DNA of 64,000 bases from Rhodococcus sp. Leaf278 (GCF_001426085.1 NZ_LMRR01000008.1:62001-126000), one strand, 5' to 3'; shown: positions 43,850-52,247, numbered from the stretch's first letter. Notes: generated by a model from the letters alone, not told the origin. Numbers and translations are program-made.

Positions 43850-44254
43850 TTACTGCTGTCGAGTCCTTCGCAACCACCACAGTCCTGCGATGGGGAGCAC
43901 CACCGGGATGAAGACGTAGCCGGATCCGAAGTGCGACCACACCGTCGGCTCCGGGAAGTCCTGGGGCTGGATGTAGCTGAGGATGCCGATGCCGATGACT
44001 CCGACGAGTTCGATGATGCAGGACACCGTCACCACGCGTCGGGATGCTTCGGTTGCCCTTGCCAGTCCCACCGTCGCGATGATGTAGACCACCGCAGCGA
44101 AGGCCGACAGGAGATACGCCACCGGGGCGTTGTCGAATCGGGTGGTGAGCTGCACGATCGAGCGTGATGTGGCGGCGACGGCGAACACCGCGTAGACGGC
44201 GATGAGGAAGCGCCCGAAGCCGGTGCGCGTCGCTTGCTGGAGGTTGTCAGGCAT
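43850..44254 (-). CDS. Four-helix integral membrane protein
   Basis: 134 residues with four hydrophobic segments: about 14-34, 45-64, 75-95 and 108-126. The C-terminus is basic (WWLRRTRQQ). I do not recognise a named family, though small four-helix proteins like this occur in pairs in Nocardiaceae. It overlaps its upstream neighbour (44247-44627), also a four-helix protein, by 8 bp, so the two are probably translated together and may interact. Confidence 0.75.
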   Translation of the reverse strand: MPDNLQQATRTGFGRFLIAVYAVFAVAATSRSIVQLTTRFDNAPVAYLLSAFAAVVYIIATVGLARATEASRRVVTVSCIIELVGVIGIGILSYIQPQDFPEPTVWSHFGSGYVFIPVVLPIAGLWWLRRTRQQ

Positions 44255-44627
44255 ATCCGGCCCAAATCTGGCTCAGGCGCAGCACCATGGCTGCGAGGGT
44301 GAGGACGGCGACGAGCAGTACCGCTGTGCCGCCGCGGGAACGGTCGCCCAGGGACCACCACGTTCCCAAAGGAAGCAGGAACAGCAGTCCGACGAGATAC
44401 GAGCCGAACGTCAACCGGTGTATTTCCCGATCCGAGGTGAACATCATGACGAAGCCGATGACGGCCTGCAGGGCCACGACGGCCTCGGTGGCGGCGATGG
44501 TCCAGAACAGGGCTCGATCCGACTTGTTCTTCAACAGAACGGGTCGGTTCGTGGCGAGCTTCACGAGCACCCAGATGCCCACTACCAGGGACAACGCGTA
44601 CAACAAGCCGGTGACGGCGCCGATCAT
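44247..44627 (-). CDS. Four-helix integral membrane protein (DUF3817-like layout)
   Basis: 126 residues with four hydrophobic segments at about 5-25, 40-62, 75-90 and 100-120. The loops are short and contain NKSDRALFW and SDREIHRL. No catalytic motif is visible. It is the first gene of a two-gene unit with 43850-44254. It is divergent from the Nit1C cluster; the 250 bp between them holds the GlnR-like sites at 44702-44750. Confidence 0.72.
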   Translation of the reverse strand: MIGAVTGLLYALSLVVGIWVLVKLATNRPVLLKNKSDRALFWTIAATEAVVALQAVIGFVMMFTSDREIHRLTFGSYLVGLLFLLPLGTWWSLGDRSRGGTAVLLVAVLTLAAMVLRLSQIWAGYA

Positions 44628-44701
44628 CGTGTTCCTCGTCCTGCTCGCAATGGATGGGTGGACCGGCCTTCACAGTAGCCGCGTAACACCACGTCAACAC
44701 T

Positions 44702-44750
44702 GTGAGGCCCTCGAAACACGGCGTTGTTCCGAGCGTGACCAACCGGAAAT
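44702..44750 (+). promoter_or_regulatory. GlnR-like half sites upstream of the Nit1C cluster
   Basis: The actinobacterial GlnR pattern is gTnAC-N6-GaAAC. GTGAG-N6-GAAAC starts at 44702 and GTGAC-N6-GAAAT at 44735; each pair matches at 9 of 10 positions. All four half sites fall on one 11-bp register. They lie 128-176 bp upstream of the first cluster gene. This fits nitrogen control, since homologous genes are induced by nitrogen starvation. Confidence 0.42.
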
Positions 44751-44877
44751 GGATGGGGCTTGTACTTGTTCCATGGCCGAAGAGGATCTGCTCTCTCGCC
44801 GGACATGACCTCTCTTCCTCAGGTGGCCATAGACGCCCACCGCATCCAGCCCGCTCTGCGAACCTCAGGAGACACCA

Positions 44878-45402
44878 GTGTCAGAACTCGACCAGTCCAT
44901 CGCCGAGAACATCAAGAAGTCCCTCGAAGAGATCCCGCACCCTTCACTTCCCAAGGGCAGCAACATCTACGGCTCCACCAAGATCTTCCCCGACTACAAG
45001 GCCGAGAACGGTGAAAGCTACTTCACGCTGGTGCATGGTATCGCCCACGAATCCTCGGTCTCGTTCGTCGCGGTACTCCAGGCGACACGTGCCCTGCGTA
45101 AGGGCTTCGAGTCGGCCATGTACTTCTACGGCCCCGGGGCCATCAATTGTCTTGCCACCCGCGGCTTCCCGACCACCGGTGACTCCGGATTCCCGGGCGA
45201 GCAGAACATCAACGACTCCCTTGCGACGTTCATCGCCGAAGGTGGCACCGTGTTCTGCTGCCGCTTCGGGCTGGCTCTGCACGGCGGTCGTGAAGAGGAC
45301 CTCATCGAAGGTGTCATTCCGGCCCACCCCCTCGACGTGCAGGACGCGCTGATCCACTACGCGCGCAAGGGTGCCATCATCAACTCGACCTACATGGTCT
45401 AG
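44878..45402 (+). CDS. MSMEG_0572/Sll0783 family nitrogen starvation response protein
   Basis: 174 residues from the GTG at 44878, which follows AGGAGA. The sequence PDYKAENGESYFTLVHGIAH, then MYFYGPGAINCL and RFGLALHGGREEDLIEGVIPAHPLDVQDALIHY, is characteristic of the MSMEG_0572/Sll0783 family (NitB in Pseudomonas nit1C clusters). It looks like a DsrE-like fold but has no assigned activity. It is the first gene of an eight-gene unit. In cyanobacteria and mycobacteria homologues respond to nitrogen starvation. Confidence 0.9.
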   Translation: MSELDQSIAENIKKSLEEIPHPSLPKGSNIYGSTKIFPDYKAENGESYFTLVHGIAHESSVSFVAVLQATRALRKGFESAMYFYGPGAINCLATRGFPTTGDSGFPGEQNINDSLATFIAEGGTVFCCRFGLALHGGREEDLIEGVIPAHPLDVQDALIHYARKGAIINSTYMV

Positions 45403-45411
45403 GAGTTCGTC

Positions 45412-46467
45412 ATGTCGGTCAGTACGCGTGTAGATCTGGCGTTGCTCGGAATCCGAGGATCCACGCCGGTCTCGAGAACGGCAGGCGCCGGGCCGAGCGA
45501 CGACGGGCATGTCACCATCGATGGCCTCGGCGCAGCCATCCCCCGCAACCCGCTCAGCCCGTACGTGCTCGAAGAAGGGCGAGTGTTGTTCGACGGCAAC
45601 GACATCGGTCTCGATGTTCAGGCCGTCGACCGTCCGAAGTTCTACGACCTCGCCACCGCCGACGGAATCGGCTACGAGAAGATAGCGAAGCTCCACGGTT
45701 CCAGCGTTCTCGCGACGACCGTGGTGCAGACCTGCATCCGTTACGACGCTGATCAACGCTGCCGCTTCTGCTCCATCGAGGCCTCGCTCGAGGCCGGCGA
45801 CACCATCGCCGTGAAGACCCCGGCGCAACTGGCCGAGGTGGCGGAGGCGGCGGTACGGCTCGACGGCGTTACCCAAATGGTCATGACGACAGGCACTTCG
45901 GCCGCGAAGGATCGCGGTGCCCGTCATCTGGCCCGATGTGTGCGCGCCATCAAGGCCGTGGTTCCTGACCTGCCGATTCAGGTGCAGTGCGAACCTCCGG
46001 GTGATCTGCAGACGATTCAGGATCTGTACGACGCCGGAGCCGAATCCATCGGCATCCACGTCGAATCTCTCGACGACGAGGTTCGACGCCGGTGGATGCC
46101 GGGCAAGGCGTCGGTATCGATGGACGAGTACCGCGCGGCCTGGAGAGAGGCAGTCCGGATCTTCGGTCGCAACCAGGTCTCGACCTACATTCTGGTCGGC
46201 CTCGGTGAGGATCCGGACGAGTTGGTTTCCGGTGCTGCGGAACTCATCGAGATGGGCGTGTATCCCTTCGTCGTTCCGTTCCGTCCACTTGCCGGAACCT
46301 TGGCAGTGGATGTCGATCGTGCGACGGCCCCCAGCCCAAACGTACTGGAAAGCGTCACCCGACGCGTCGCCAAGGAACTCCAGGCAGCAGCGATGCTCGG
46401 CTCCGATCAGAAGGCAGGCTGCGCGGCATGCGGTGCGTGCAGCGTCCTGCAGAATGCGGGAGGCTGA
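45412..46467 (+). CDS. MSMEG_0568 family radical SAM protein
   Basis: 351 residues. The cluster-binding cysteines are C108, C117 and C120 in TCIRYDADQRCRFCS, a CX8CX2C spacing in place of the usual CX3CX2C. A radical SAM barrel follows, with VMTTGTSAAKDRGA, IQVQCEPPGDLQ and VSTYILVGLGED. The C-terminus has a second cysteine group, GCAACGACS, which may hold another metal cluster. It corresponds to NitD of nit1C clusters. The reaction is unknown. It starts 9 bp after the preceding stop, with AGGAG as ribosome-binding site. Confidence 0.9.
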   Translation: MSVSTRVDLALLGIRGSTPVSRTAGAGPSDDGHVTIDGLGAAIPRNPLSPYVLEEGRVLFDGNDIGLDVQAVDRPKFYDLATADGIGYEKIAKLHGSSVLATTVVQTCIRYDADQRCRFCSIEASLEAGDTIAVKTPAQLAEVAEAAVRLDGVTQMVMTTGTSAAKDRGARHLARCVRAIKAVVPDLPIQVQCEPPGDLQTIQDLYDAGAESIGIHVESLDDEVRRRWMPGKASVSMDEYRAAWREAVRIFGRNQVSTYILVGLGEDPDELVSGAAELIEMGVYPFVVPFRPLAGTLAVDVDRATAPSPNVLESVTRRVAKELQAAAMLGSDQKAGCAACGACSVLQNAGG

Positions 46468-46468
46468 G

Positions 46469-47881
46469 ATGTACAGGGTGAACGCGCAGGATCTTGCCGG
46501 ATTGTCTGGCGCTGCAACCACTGTCGTGGAGCCCGAGTTCATGGTCCAACCGTGCGACAGCCCGGCGCAACTGAGCTCGTACCGAGTGCTACGCAGGGAA
46601 ACGTTCGTCGCCGAACAGGGCCTGTTCTCCGGCACCGATCGCGACGACATCGACGACGACCATCGCACTGTCGTTCTGATCGCCACCGATCGAGACGGCA
46701 CCGTGCTCGGGGGAGTGCGTCTTGCTCCCTGTACTGCAACGGATCTGGGCTGGTGGGCCGGTGGTCGTCTGGTGGTGGCCGCTTCGGCGCGCACCTCCGG
46801 CGTCGGTCCTGCACTGGTTCGCGCAGCCTGTGCGCATGCCGAAAGCCGGGGCGTACTTCGTTTCGATGCAACCGTGCAGAAGCGCAACGAGAAGTTGTTC
46901 ACCGGTCTCGGGTGGATCAGACGCGGCGACGTCGAGGTGGCCGGTACCCCACATGTGGCCATGTACTGGCCCATCGACCGCATCGAACGGCTGGTGTCGT
47001 CGACCAAAGCCATGCTCGCCGGCGTCCTCGCACCGCTGAAGGCGCAGCCACTCGGGCTCGGGGCCAAAGGCTTTCGAGGCGACGACGGGGTACCGGTACC
47101 GGGCAGCGACATGATCGCGGCCTGCGATGCAATCATTCCGTCGATGGTCGATCGCGACCCGGAATGGGCGGGGTGGTGCGCGGCCCTGGTGAATTTGAAC
47201 GACCTGTCTGCCATGGGAGCGCGTGCCGTCGGGATGCTCGATTCCGTCGGTGCCCCCACACAGTCCCGGTTGACTCGTATCATTCGCGGACTCGCCAATG
47301 CTTCTGCGGCATGGCAAGTCCCGGTACTCGGTGGCCATACACAGGCCGGGGTGCCGTCCTCGCTGTCGGTCACTGCTCTGGGGCGCACTGCGAGCCCGGT
47401 GCGGGCCGGCGGTGGCAACGTCGGCGACCGGCTGACGCTCACCGCCGATATCGAAGGCGAATGGCGACGCGGATACTCCGGTCAGCAATGGGATTCGTCC
47501 TCGCGACGCAACACCGAAGAGCTGACGGCAATGGCGTCGTTCGTCGCCCGCACCGCACCCAAAGCAGCCAAGGACGTCTCGATGGCCGGCCTGGCCGGCA
47601 CTACCGGGATGCTGGCCGAGGCAAGCGGAACCGGTGCAGTACTGGACATCTCCTCGATCCCGAAGCCCGGCACTGCGTCGATGGGCGAGTGGATCACGTG
47701 TTTTCCTGGGTTCGCGATGATCACCGCGGACCGTCCCGGTGCACTTGTTGCACCGTCCGGACCTGCACTGTCCGCAGTCTGCGGAGAGCTTACCGGTATT
47801 CCGGGCGTCGCGTTGCGATGGCCCGACGGAATCACCACTCGCGCGGTCACGTCCACCGTGACCGGATTGGGAGAAGCATGA
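46469..47881 (+). CDS. MSMEG_0567/Sll0787 family protein: GNAT-AIRS fusion
   Basis: 470 residues in two parts. The N-terminal GNAT acetyltransferase-like domain (about 25-175) has ASARTSGVGPALVRAACAHAE for the acyl-CoA loop. The C-terminal AIR synthase/PurM-like domain (about 185-470) has MSAMGARAVGM-like sequence in LNDLSAMGARAVGML, PVLGGHTQAG and AGLAGTTGMLAEAS, which bind ATP in this family. In Pseudomonas the two halves are separate NitE and NitF genes, so this is a natural fusion. The start is fixed by GGGAGG at 46458 and lies 1 bp after the radical SAM stop codon. Confidence 0.88.
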   Translation: MYRVNAQDLAGLSGAATTVVEPEFMVQPCDSPAQLSSYRVLRRETFVAEQGLFSGTDRDDIDDDHRTVVLIATDRDGTVLGGVRLAPCTATDLGWWAGGRLVVAASARTSGVGPALVRAACAHAESRGVLRFDATVQKRNEKLFTGLGWIRRGDVEVAGTPHVAMYWPIDRIERLVSSTKAMLAGVLAPLKAQPLGLGAKGFRGDDGVPVPGSDMIAACDAIIPSMVDRDPEWAGWCAALVNLNDLSAMGARAVGMLDSVGAPTQSRLTRIIRGLANASAAWQVPVLGGHTQAGVPSSLSVTALGRTASPVRAGGGNVGDRLTLTADIEGEWRRGYSGQQWDSSSRRNTEELTAMASFVARTAPKAAKDVSMAGLAGTTGMLAEASGTGAVLDISSIPKPGTASMGEWITCFPGFAMITADRPGALVAPSGPALSAVCGELTGIPGVALRWPDGITTRAVTSTVTGLGEA

Positions 47882-48759
47882 ACAACGTCACCATTTCCGT
47901 CGCCGCTGCCGAATTCGGCCGCGACATGGAACAGGGCTACGCCACCATCGCCGCATTGCTCGAGGAAGCGCGTAATCGTGGCAGTCAACTGCTCGTCCTT
48001 CCCGAAGCCTGCCTCGGCGGCTACCTGCCGAGCCTCGGTGGAGGCGACGAGACCGAGGAATCGCGACAGCGTCGACTGAAAGCACTGCCTCCGGCCCTCG
48101 AACTCGACGGACCCGAGATCAGGCGGGTCATCGACATGGCGGGCGACACCGTCGTCACCTTCGGCTTCTGCGAGAAGGACGGCGACACCCGCTACAACGC
48201 GGCAGTGACGGTCGACGGCAGCGGAATCCTCGGCTCGTACCGCAAGGTCCACCAGCCGCTCGGTGAAAACCTCTGCTACGACGCGGGAGACAGCTACTCG
48301 GCCTTCGATACTCCGGTCGGCCGAATGGGCATGCAGATCTGCTACGACAAGGGTTTCCCCGAGGCGGCCCGCGAACTCGCCCTCGACGGTGCCGAGATCG
48401 TCGCGTCCATATCCGCATGGCCGACGGCACGTACCGCGACCGTGGAGAACATGGAAGAGGATCGGTGGAAGCAGCGATTCGACATCTACGATCGCGCCCG
48501 TGCCCTCGAGAACCAGATCATCTGGGTCGCAGCAAATCAGGCCGGCACCTTCGGATCCTTACGATTCGTCTGCAGCGCCAAGATCGTCGGGCCCGGTGGG
48601 GAGATTCTCGCCGGAACCGGCGTCGAGCCGGGCCTGGCCACAGCTACCGTCGACGTCGATGCGCTCATCGGCGCGGCGCGTGGCGGCGGAATGTACAACC
48701 TGCGTGATCGCCGGCCGTCGGTCTACCGGACCATCACCAAGGAGCCGGTCCATGCCTGA
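47878..48759 (+). CDS. Nit1-type nitrilase (catalytically complete)
   Basis: 293 residues of the carbon-nitrogen hydrolase fold. All three catalytic residues are present: Glu43 in LPEACLGGY, Lys123 in YRKVHQPLGE and Cys155 in MQICYDKGFPE. Homologues from nit1C clusters are the nitrilase NitC, essential for growth of Pseudomonas fluorescens NCIMB 11764 on cyanide. It should hydrolyse a nitrile or cyanide-derived adduct to an acid and ammonia. The ATG overlaps the preceding stop codon as ATGA. Compare the degenerate paralogue at 50338. Confidence 0.92.
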   Translation: MNNVTISVAAAEFGRDMEQGYATIAALLEEARNRGSQLLVLPEACLGGYLPSLGGGDETEESRQRRLKALPPALELDGPEIRRVIDMAGDTVVTFGFCEKDGDTRYNAAVTVDGSGILGSYRKVHQPLGENLCYDAGDSYSAFDTPVGRMGMQICYDKGFPEAARELALDGAEIVASISAWPTARTATVENMEEDRWKQRFDIYDRARALENQIIWVAANQAGTFGSLRFVCSAKIVGPGGEILAGTGVEPGLATATVDVDALIGAARGGGMYNLRDRRPSVYRTITKEPVHA

Positions 48760-49042
48760 GATGTCGTTTGTCGTTCGCTGGCCCGACGGACGCGAACAGT
48801 CCTGCTATTCACCCTCACTGGTGATGCACGACTATCTGACGCCCGGTGCGGAGTACCCGGTCGCGGAGTTCGTCGAGCGCACATCCGAGGCGCTGACGGT
48901 GGCGAGTGACCGAGTTCTCGCGAAGTTCGGTATGCGGTGCACGTCGGCCGCACAACAGATGGAAGAGATTCACGGTGTCAGTGCCTCGTATCAGGTCGGT
49001 GCCGTTCGCGTACTGAGTATGTCGGGGGCTGAATTGCTATGA
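48752..49042 (+). CDS. MSMEG_0570 family nitrogen starvation response protein
   Basis: 96 residues beginning MPEMSFVVRWPDGREQSCYSPSLVM, the family signature, followed by a helical LTVASDRVLAKFGMRCTSAAQQMEEI region. It corresponds to NitG of Pseudomonas clusters and has no known activity. Two cysteines (C18 and C65) are possible ligands. It overlaps the nitrilase gene by 8 bp and the flavin oxidoreductase gene by 4 bp, so translation is coupled on both sides. Its small size suggests a partner or carrier protein. Confidence 0.88.
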   Translation: MPEMSFVVRWPDGREQSCYSPSLVMHDYLTPGAEYPVAEFVERTSEALTVASDRVLAKFGMRCTSAAQQMEEIHGVSASYQVGAVRVLSMSGAELL

Positions 49043-50331
49043 CCGATAATCACAGTGCAGTAGAACACCACTCCGTGATCGTCATCGGCGGCGGGCAAGC
49101 GGGCCTCTCGATCAGTTGGCATCTGACGCAACGCGGCATCGCACATGTTGTGTTGGAGCGCGATACGATCGCGCACGAGTGGAAGGACTCCCGCTGGGAC
49201 AACTTCACTCTGGTGACGCCGAACTGGCAGTGCGCACTTCCCGGATACTCGTACGACGGTGACGATCCCGACGGATTCATGCAGCGCGACGAGGTGTACG
49301 CCTTTGTGCGCCGTTACGCCGAGAGCTTCGATGCACCGGTGCGAGAGCATGTTTCGGTGAATCAGGCCTTGCAATCAGCGGCGGGTGGCTTCGATCTGCA
49401 GACCTCTGCCGGAGCGATGCATGCCGACCAGATCGTCGTGGCGGTCGGTGGCTACCACATCCCCACTATCCCGCGATTCGCCGAGAAGTTGCCCCGTGAC
49501 ATCGTCCAGATCCACTCCTCCGAATACCGCGGGTCGCATCAGTTCCCCGACGGAGACGTACTGGTCGTCGGCACCGGCCAGTCCGGCGCGCAGATTGCGG
49601 AGGATCTGCACCTCGACGGACGCCGCGTTCACCTGGTCGCCGGCACCGCTCCCCGTGTCGCGCGTTTCTACCGCGGCCGCGACTGTGTCGCCTGGCTGCA
49701 CGACATGGGCGTCTACGATGTCTCCATCGAAGATCAACCCGGTGGCGTCGGCAAACGCGAGAACACGAACCACTACGTCACCGGACGTGACGGTGGTCGA
49801 GACATCGACCTGCGTGCATTCGCCACCGAAGGGATGCGGCTCTACGGTCGCTTGCTCGGAGTCGAGGACGGCGTGTTGCAGTTCGCGCCCACGCTCGAGG
49901 CGTCCCTCGATGCTGCGGACCGTGTTGCCGAAAGCATCAAGGACAACATCGACGCTTACATCGAGCGCGAGGGCATCAGCGCGCCCACCGAGGAGCGCTA
50001 CGTACCGGTGTGGCGTCCCGAGGCCGAGACCACCGAACTGAATCTCGCTACCACCGATATCACGGCGGTCGTCTGGTCGGTGGGCTTCCGTACCGATTAC
50101 CGCTGGCTGAAGGTGGGGGCTTTCGACGGCGAGGGCCACCCGACGCACAACCGCGGCGTTACATCCGTTCCCGGCCTGTATTTCCTGGGCCTGCCCTGGC
50201 AGCACACGTGGGGTTCGGGACGTTTCGCCTCGGTGGCCCGGGATGCCGCATTCCTGGCCGATCAGATCGGCCTCGAGATCAGCGCCGCGAAGTCGCAGAC
50301 ATCGGTGCAACCCCAGAGCCAGATGGCCTGA
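49039..50331 (+). CDS. MSMEG_0569 family flavin-dependent oxidoreductase
   Basis: 430 residues. Two dinucleotide-binding motifs are visible: VIVIGGGQAGLSISWHL near the N-terminus for FAD and LVVGTGQSGAQIAEDL near residue 175 for NAD(P)H. The order fits the flavin monooxygenase-like family, matching NitH of Pseudomonas clusters. WKDSRWDNFTLVTPNWQCALPG near residue 55 is conserved in this subfamily. It may oxidise the nitrile precursor or the product. The ATG overlaps the preceding stop as ATGA. Confidence 0.9.
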   Translation: MTDNHSAVEHHSVIVIGGGQAGLSISWHLTQRGIAHVVLERDTIAHEWKDSRWDNFTLVTPNWQCALPGYSYDGDDPDGFMQRDEVYAFVRRYAESFDAPVREHVSVNQALQSAAGGFDLQTSAGAMHADQIVVAVGGYHIPTIPRFAEKLPRDIVQIHSSEYRGSHQFPDGDVLVVGTGQSGAQIAEDLHLDGRRVHLVAGTAPRVARFYRGRDCVAWLHDMGVYDVSIEDQPGGVGKRENTNHYVTGRDGGRDIDLRAFATEGMRLYGRLLGVEDGVLQFAPTLEASLDAADRVAESIKDNIDAYIEREGISAPTEERYVPVWRPEAETTELNLATTDITAVVWSVGFRTDYRWLKVGAFDGEGHPTHNRGVTSVPGLYFLGLPWQHTWGSGRFASVARDAAFLADQIGLEISAAKSQTSVQPQSQMA

Positions 50332-50337
50332 TCGGTC

Positions 50338-51189
50338 GTGGCCCCCATCAAGATCGGAGCGCTGGCAGCGCATTTCGGCAGAGATGTCGACCGGGCCGTA
50401 CTGAAGATCACCACGATCATCTCCAGTGCGGCCCGAGAGGGTATCGATCTCCTGGTGCTGCCCGACGCCTCCCTCGGGGGCTACATCGACAGTCTGAGCA
50501 ATCCGGATCCCGCAGAGTTGCCGCCGACGCTCGATCCGGATGGTCCCGAGCTGGCCGCGATCATGGCCGCGGCGGGGGACATGACCGTCTGCATCGGCTA
50601 CACCGAGTTGTCGAAAGGCCTGCGGTACAACGCTGCTGCATGCCTGACGGGAGACGGGATTCTCGGTAGTCACCGCAAGGTGCATCAGCCACTCGGAGAG
50701 TCCTTGGCCTATGCGGCCGGTGACCGGTTCGAGGCCTTCGATACTCCGGTCGGGCGGATGGGCATGCTGATCGACTACGACAAGACGTTCCCGGAATCGG
50801 CGCGGGCATTGGCGCTCGATGGCGCGAGAATCATTGCGGCACTGTCGGCGTGGCCCGCCAGCGTGACCGATCGGGCGTCCTCACTGCCGAACGATCGGCA
50901 GTCGCGCCTGTTCGATCTGTACGACGCCGCCAGGGCCGCGGAGAATCAGGTGGTGCTGGTGTCGTCGAACCAGACCGGGGTGATGGGGTCGTTACGCTTC
51001 CTGGGTCAAGCGAAGATCGTCGGACCCGGTGGTGACGTCCTCGCAAAAACGTGGTCCAAAGGCGGCCTGGCCGTGCACGAGATCGATGTCGACGCCGAAG
51101 TGGATCGAGCCCGCAGAGGGCTGCACCACCTCGCCGAACGTCGCGTCGACGCTTACCCCAATTTGTTGCAGGAGAAGCCGGATCAGTGA
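50338..51189 (+). CDS. Nitrilase-fold pseudoenzyme, paralogue of the cluster nitrilase
   Basis: 283 residues from the GTG at 50338, 6 bp after the oxidoreductase stop. It aligns along its length with the active nitrilase at 47878. The catalytic Glu is Asp43 (LPDASLGGY) and the catalytic Cys is Asp146 (MLIDYDKTFPE); only Lys114 in SHRKVHQPLGE is kept. Both changes read clearly as GAC codons, and the frame is intact. Cysteine is the nucleophile of the superfamily, so nitrilase activity is not expected. A regulatory or complex-forming role with the active paralogue is an inference. Confidence 0.88.
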   Translation: MAPIKIGALAAHFGRDVDRAVLKITTIISSAAREGIDLLVLPDASLGGYIDSLSNPDPAELPPTLDPDGPELAAIMAAAGDMTVCIGYTELSKGLRYNAAACLTGDGILGSHRKVHQPLGESLAYAAGDRFEAFDTPVGRMGMLIDYDKTFPESARALALDGARIIAALSAWPASVTDRASSLPNDRQSRLFDLYDAARAAENQVVLVSSNQTGVMGSLRFLGQAKIVGPGGDVLAKTWSKGGLAVHEIDVDAEVDRARRGLHHLAERRVDAYPNLLQEKPDQ

Positions 51190-52247
51190 AGATCGCCCTG
51201 TTGACCTACTCGTCCAAACCGCGTGGCGGTGTGGTGCACACCCTGGCCTTGGCCGAGGCGCTGGCGCGGTCCGGGCAGGACGTCTCGGTGTGGTCTCTCG
51301 GCCGCGGCGGCGACAGTGAGTTCTTTCGTACGGTCGACCCGGCCGTCACCGTGCGAATGGTGCCGTTCCCTCAGCGGGAGAACGAAAGTGTCGGTCAGCG
51401 GATACTGCGTTCGATAGACGTTCTGCGACAGGCGTTCACACCGGACGACTACGATATCGTCCACGCTCAGGACTGCATCTCCGCAAACGCTGTCGGTCGG
51501 TGTATCAGGACCATCCATCATCTCGACGAGTTCACCACCCCCGAGCTGGCAGCGTGTCACGAACGCGCGATCACCGCGCCCTACGCGCGAATCTGTGTAT
51601 CGGCAGCGGTGGCGAGCGATGTTCATCGAGGATGGGGACTCGAACCCACAGTCATTCCCAACGGCGTCGCAGCCGAGAGATTCACTGCCGCAGCGCAGTC
51701 CGGTCGAACTCACTGGCGTAGCAAACTCGGCCGATACGTGCTGGCCGTCGGCGGTATCGAACCGCGCAAGGGCAGTCTCGATCTGCTCGACGCATTCGCA
51801 GGTCTGCTCGAGCACAACGTGAAACTGGTGTTCGCGGGCGGCGAGACGCTGTTCGACTATCGCGACTATCGGACCGAATTCGATTGCCGCGCAGTAGAAC
51901 TTGGTATCGAGCCGGTGATACTCGGAACCGTCGACGATGACGAGCTGCCGCACCTCGTGGCGCAGGCCGCTGTGCTGCCGTTCTTCTCCACGAAGGAAGG
52001 CTTCGGCCTCGCTGCCATGGAGGCGCTGGCCGCGTCGATTCCGGTGGTGGCGCGTGATCTGCCGGTACTGCGAGAAGTATTCGGAGACAGCGTGATCTAC
52101 GCGTCGTCCGTGGCGGCCATGTCGAGGGAGCTGGAACGTGCCCTGCGCGAACCGCTGGATCCACTACCGGGACTGGCGCTGGCGCACAGCCTCACCTGGG
52201 ACGAGGCTGCGCGTCGACACGTCGAGTTCTACTCCTCGGTCTTGTGA
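51186..52247 (+). CDS. MSMEG_0565 family glycosyltransferase
   Basis: 353 residues, GT4-type GT-B fold. The N-terminal Rossmann half begins KIALLTYSSKPRGGVVHTLALAEALA, and the C-terminal half has LAVGGIEPRKGSLDLLDAF, then PFFSTKEGFGLAAMEALAASIPVVARDLPVLREV, the donor-binding EX7E region. It would transfer a sugar from an activated nucleotide donor. The start GTG overlaps the preceding stop (GTGA). It closes the cluster, which hints that the cluster product is glycosylated. The 3' end overlaps the convergent cyclase gene by 19 bp. Confidence 0.88.
   Translation: MKIALLTYSSKPRGGVVHTLALAEALARSGQDVSVWSLGRGGDSEFFRTVDPAVTVRMVPFPQRENESVGQRILRSIDVLRQAFTPDDYDIVHAQDCISANAVGRCIRTIHHLDEFTTPELAACHERAITAPYARICVSAAVASDVHRGWGLEPTVIPNGVAAERFTAAAQSGRTHWRSKLGRYVLAVGGIEPRKGSLDLLDAFAGLLEHNVKLVFAGGETLFDYRDYRTEFDCRAVELGIEPVILGTVDDDELPHLVAQAAVLPFFSTKEGFGLAAMEALAASIPVVARDLPVLREVFGDSVIYASSVAAMSRELERALREPLDPLPGLALAHSLTWDEAARRHVEFYSSVL

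Noticed and set aside
44944..47442. 832-codon open frame on the minus strand across the Nit1C cluster
   Set aside because: It runs opposite four recognisable, overlapping enzyme genes and its translation has no domain-like sequence. It is a shadow frame.
47878..48759. CRISPR or phage-defence function for the cluster genes
   Set aside because: All eight genes match Nit1C families; no repeat array, nuclease or NTPase pair is present.
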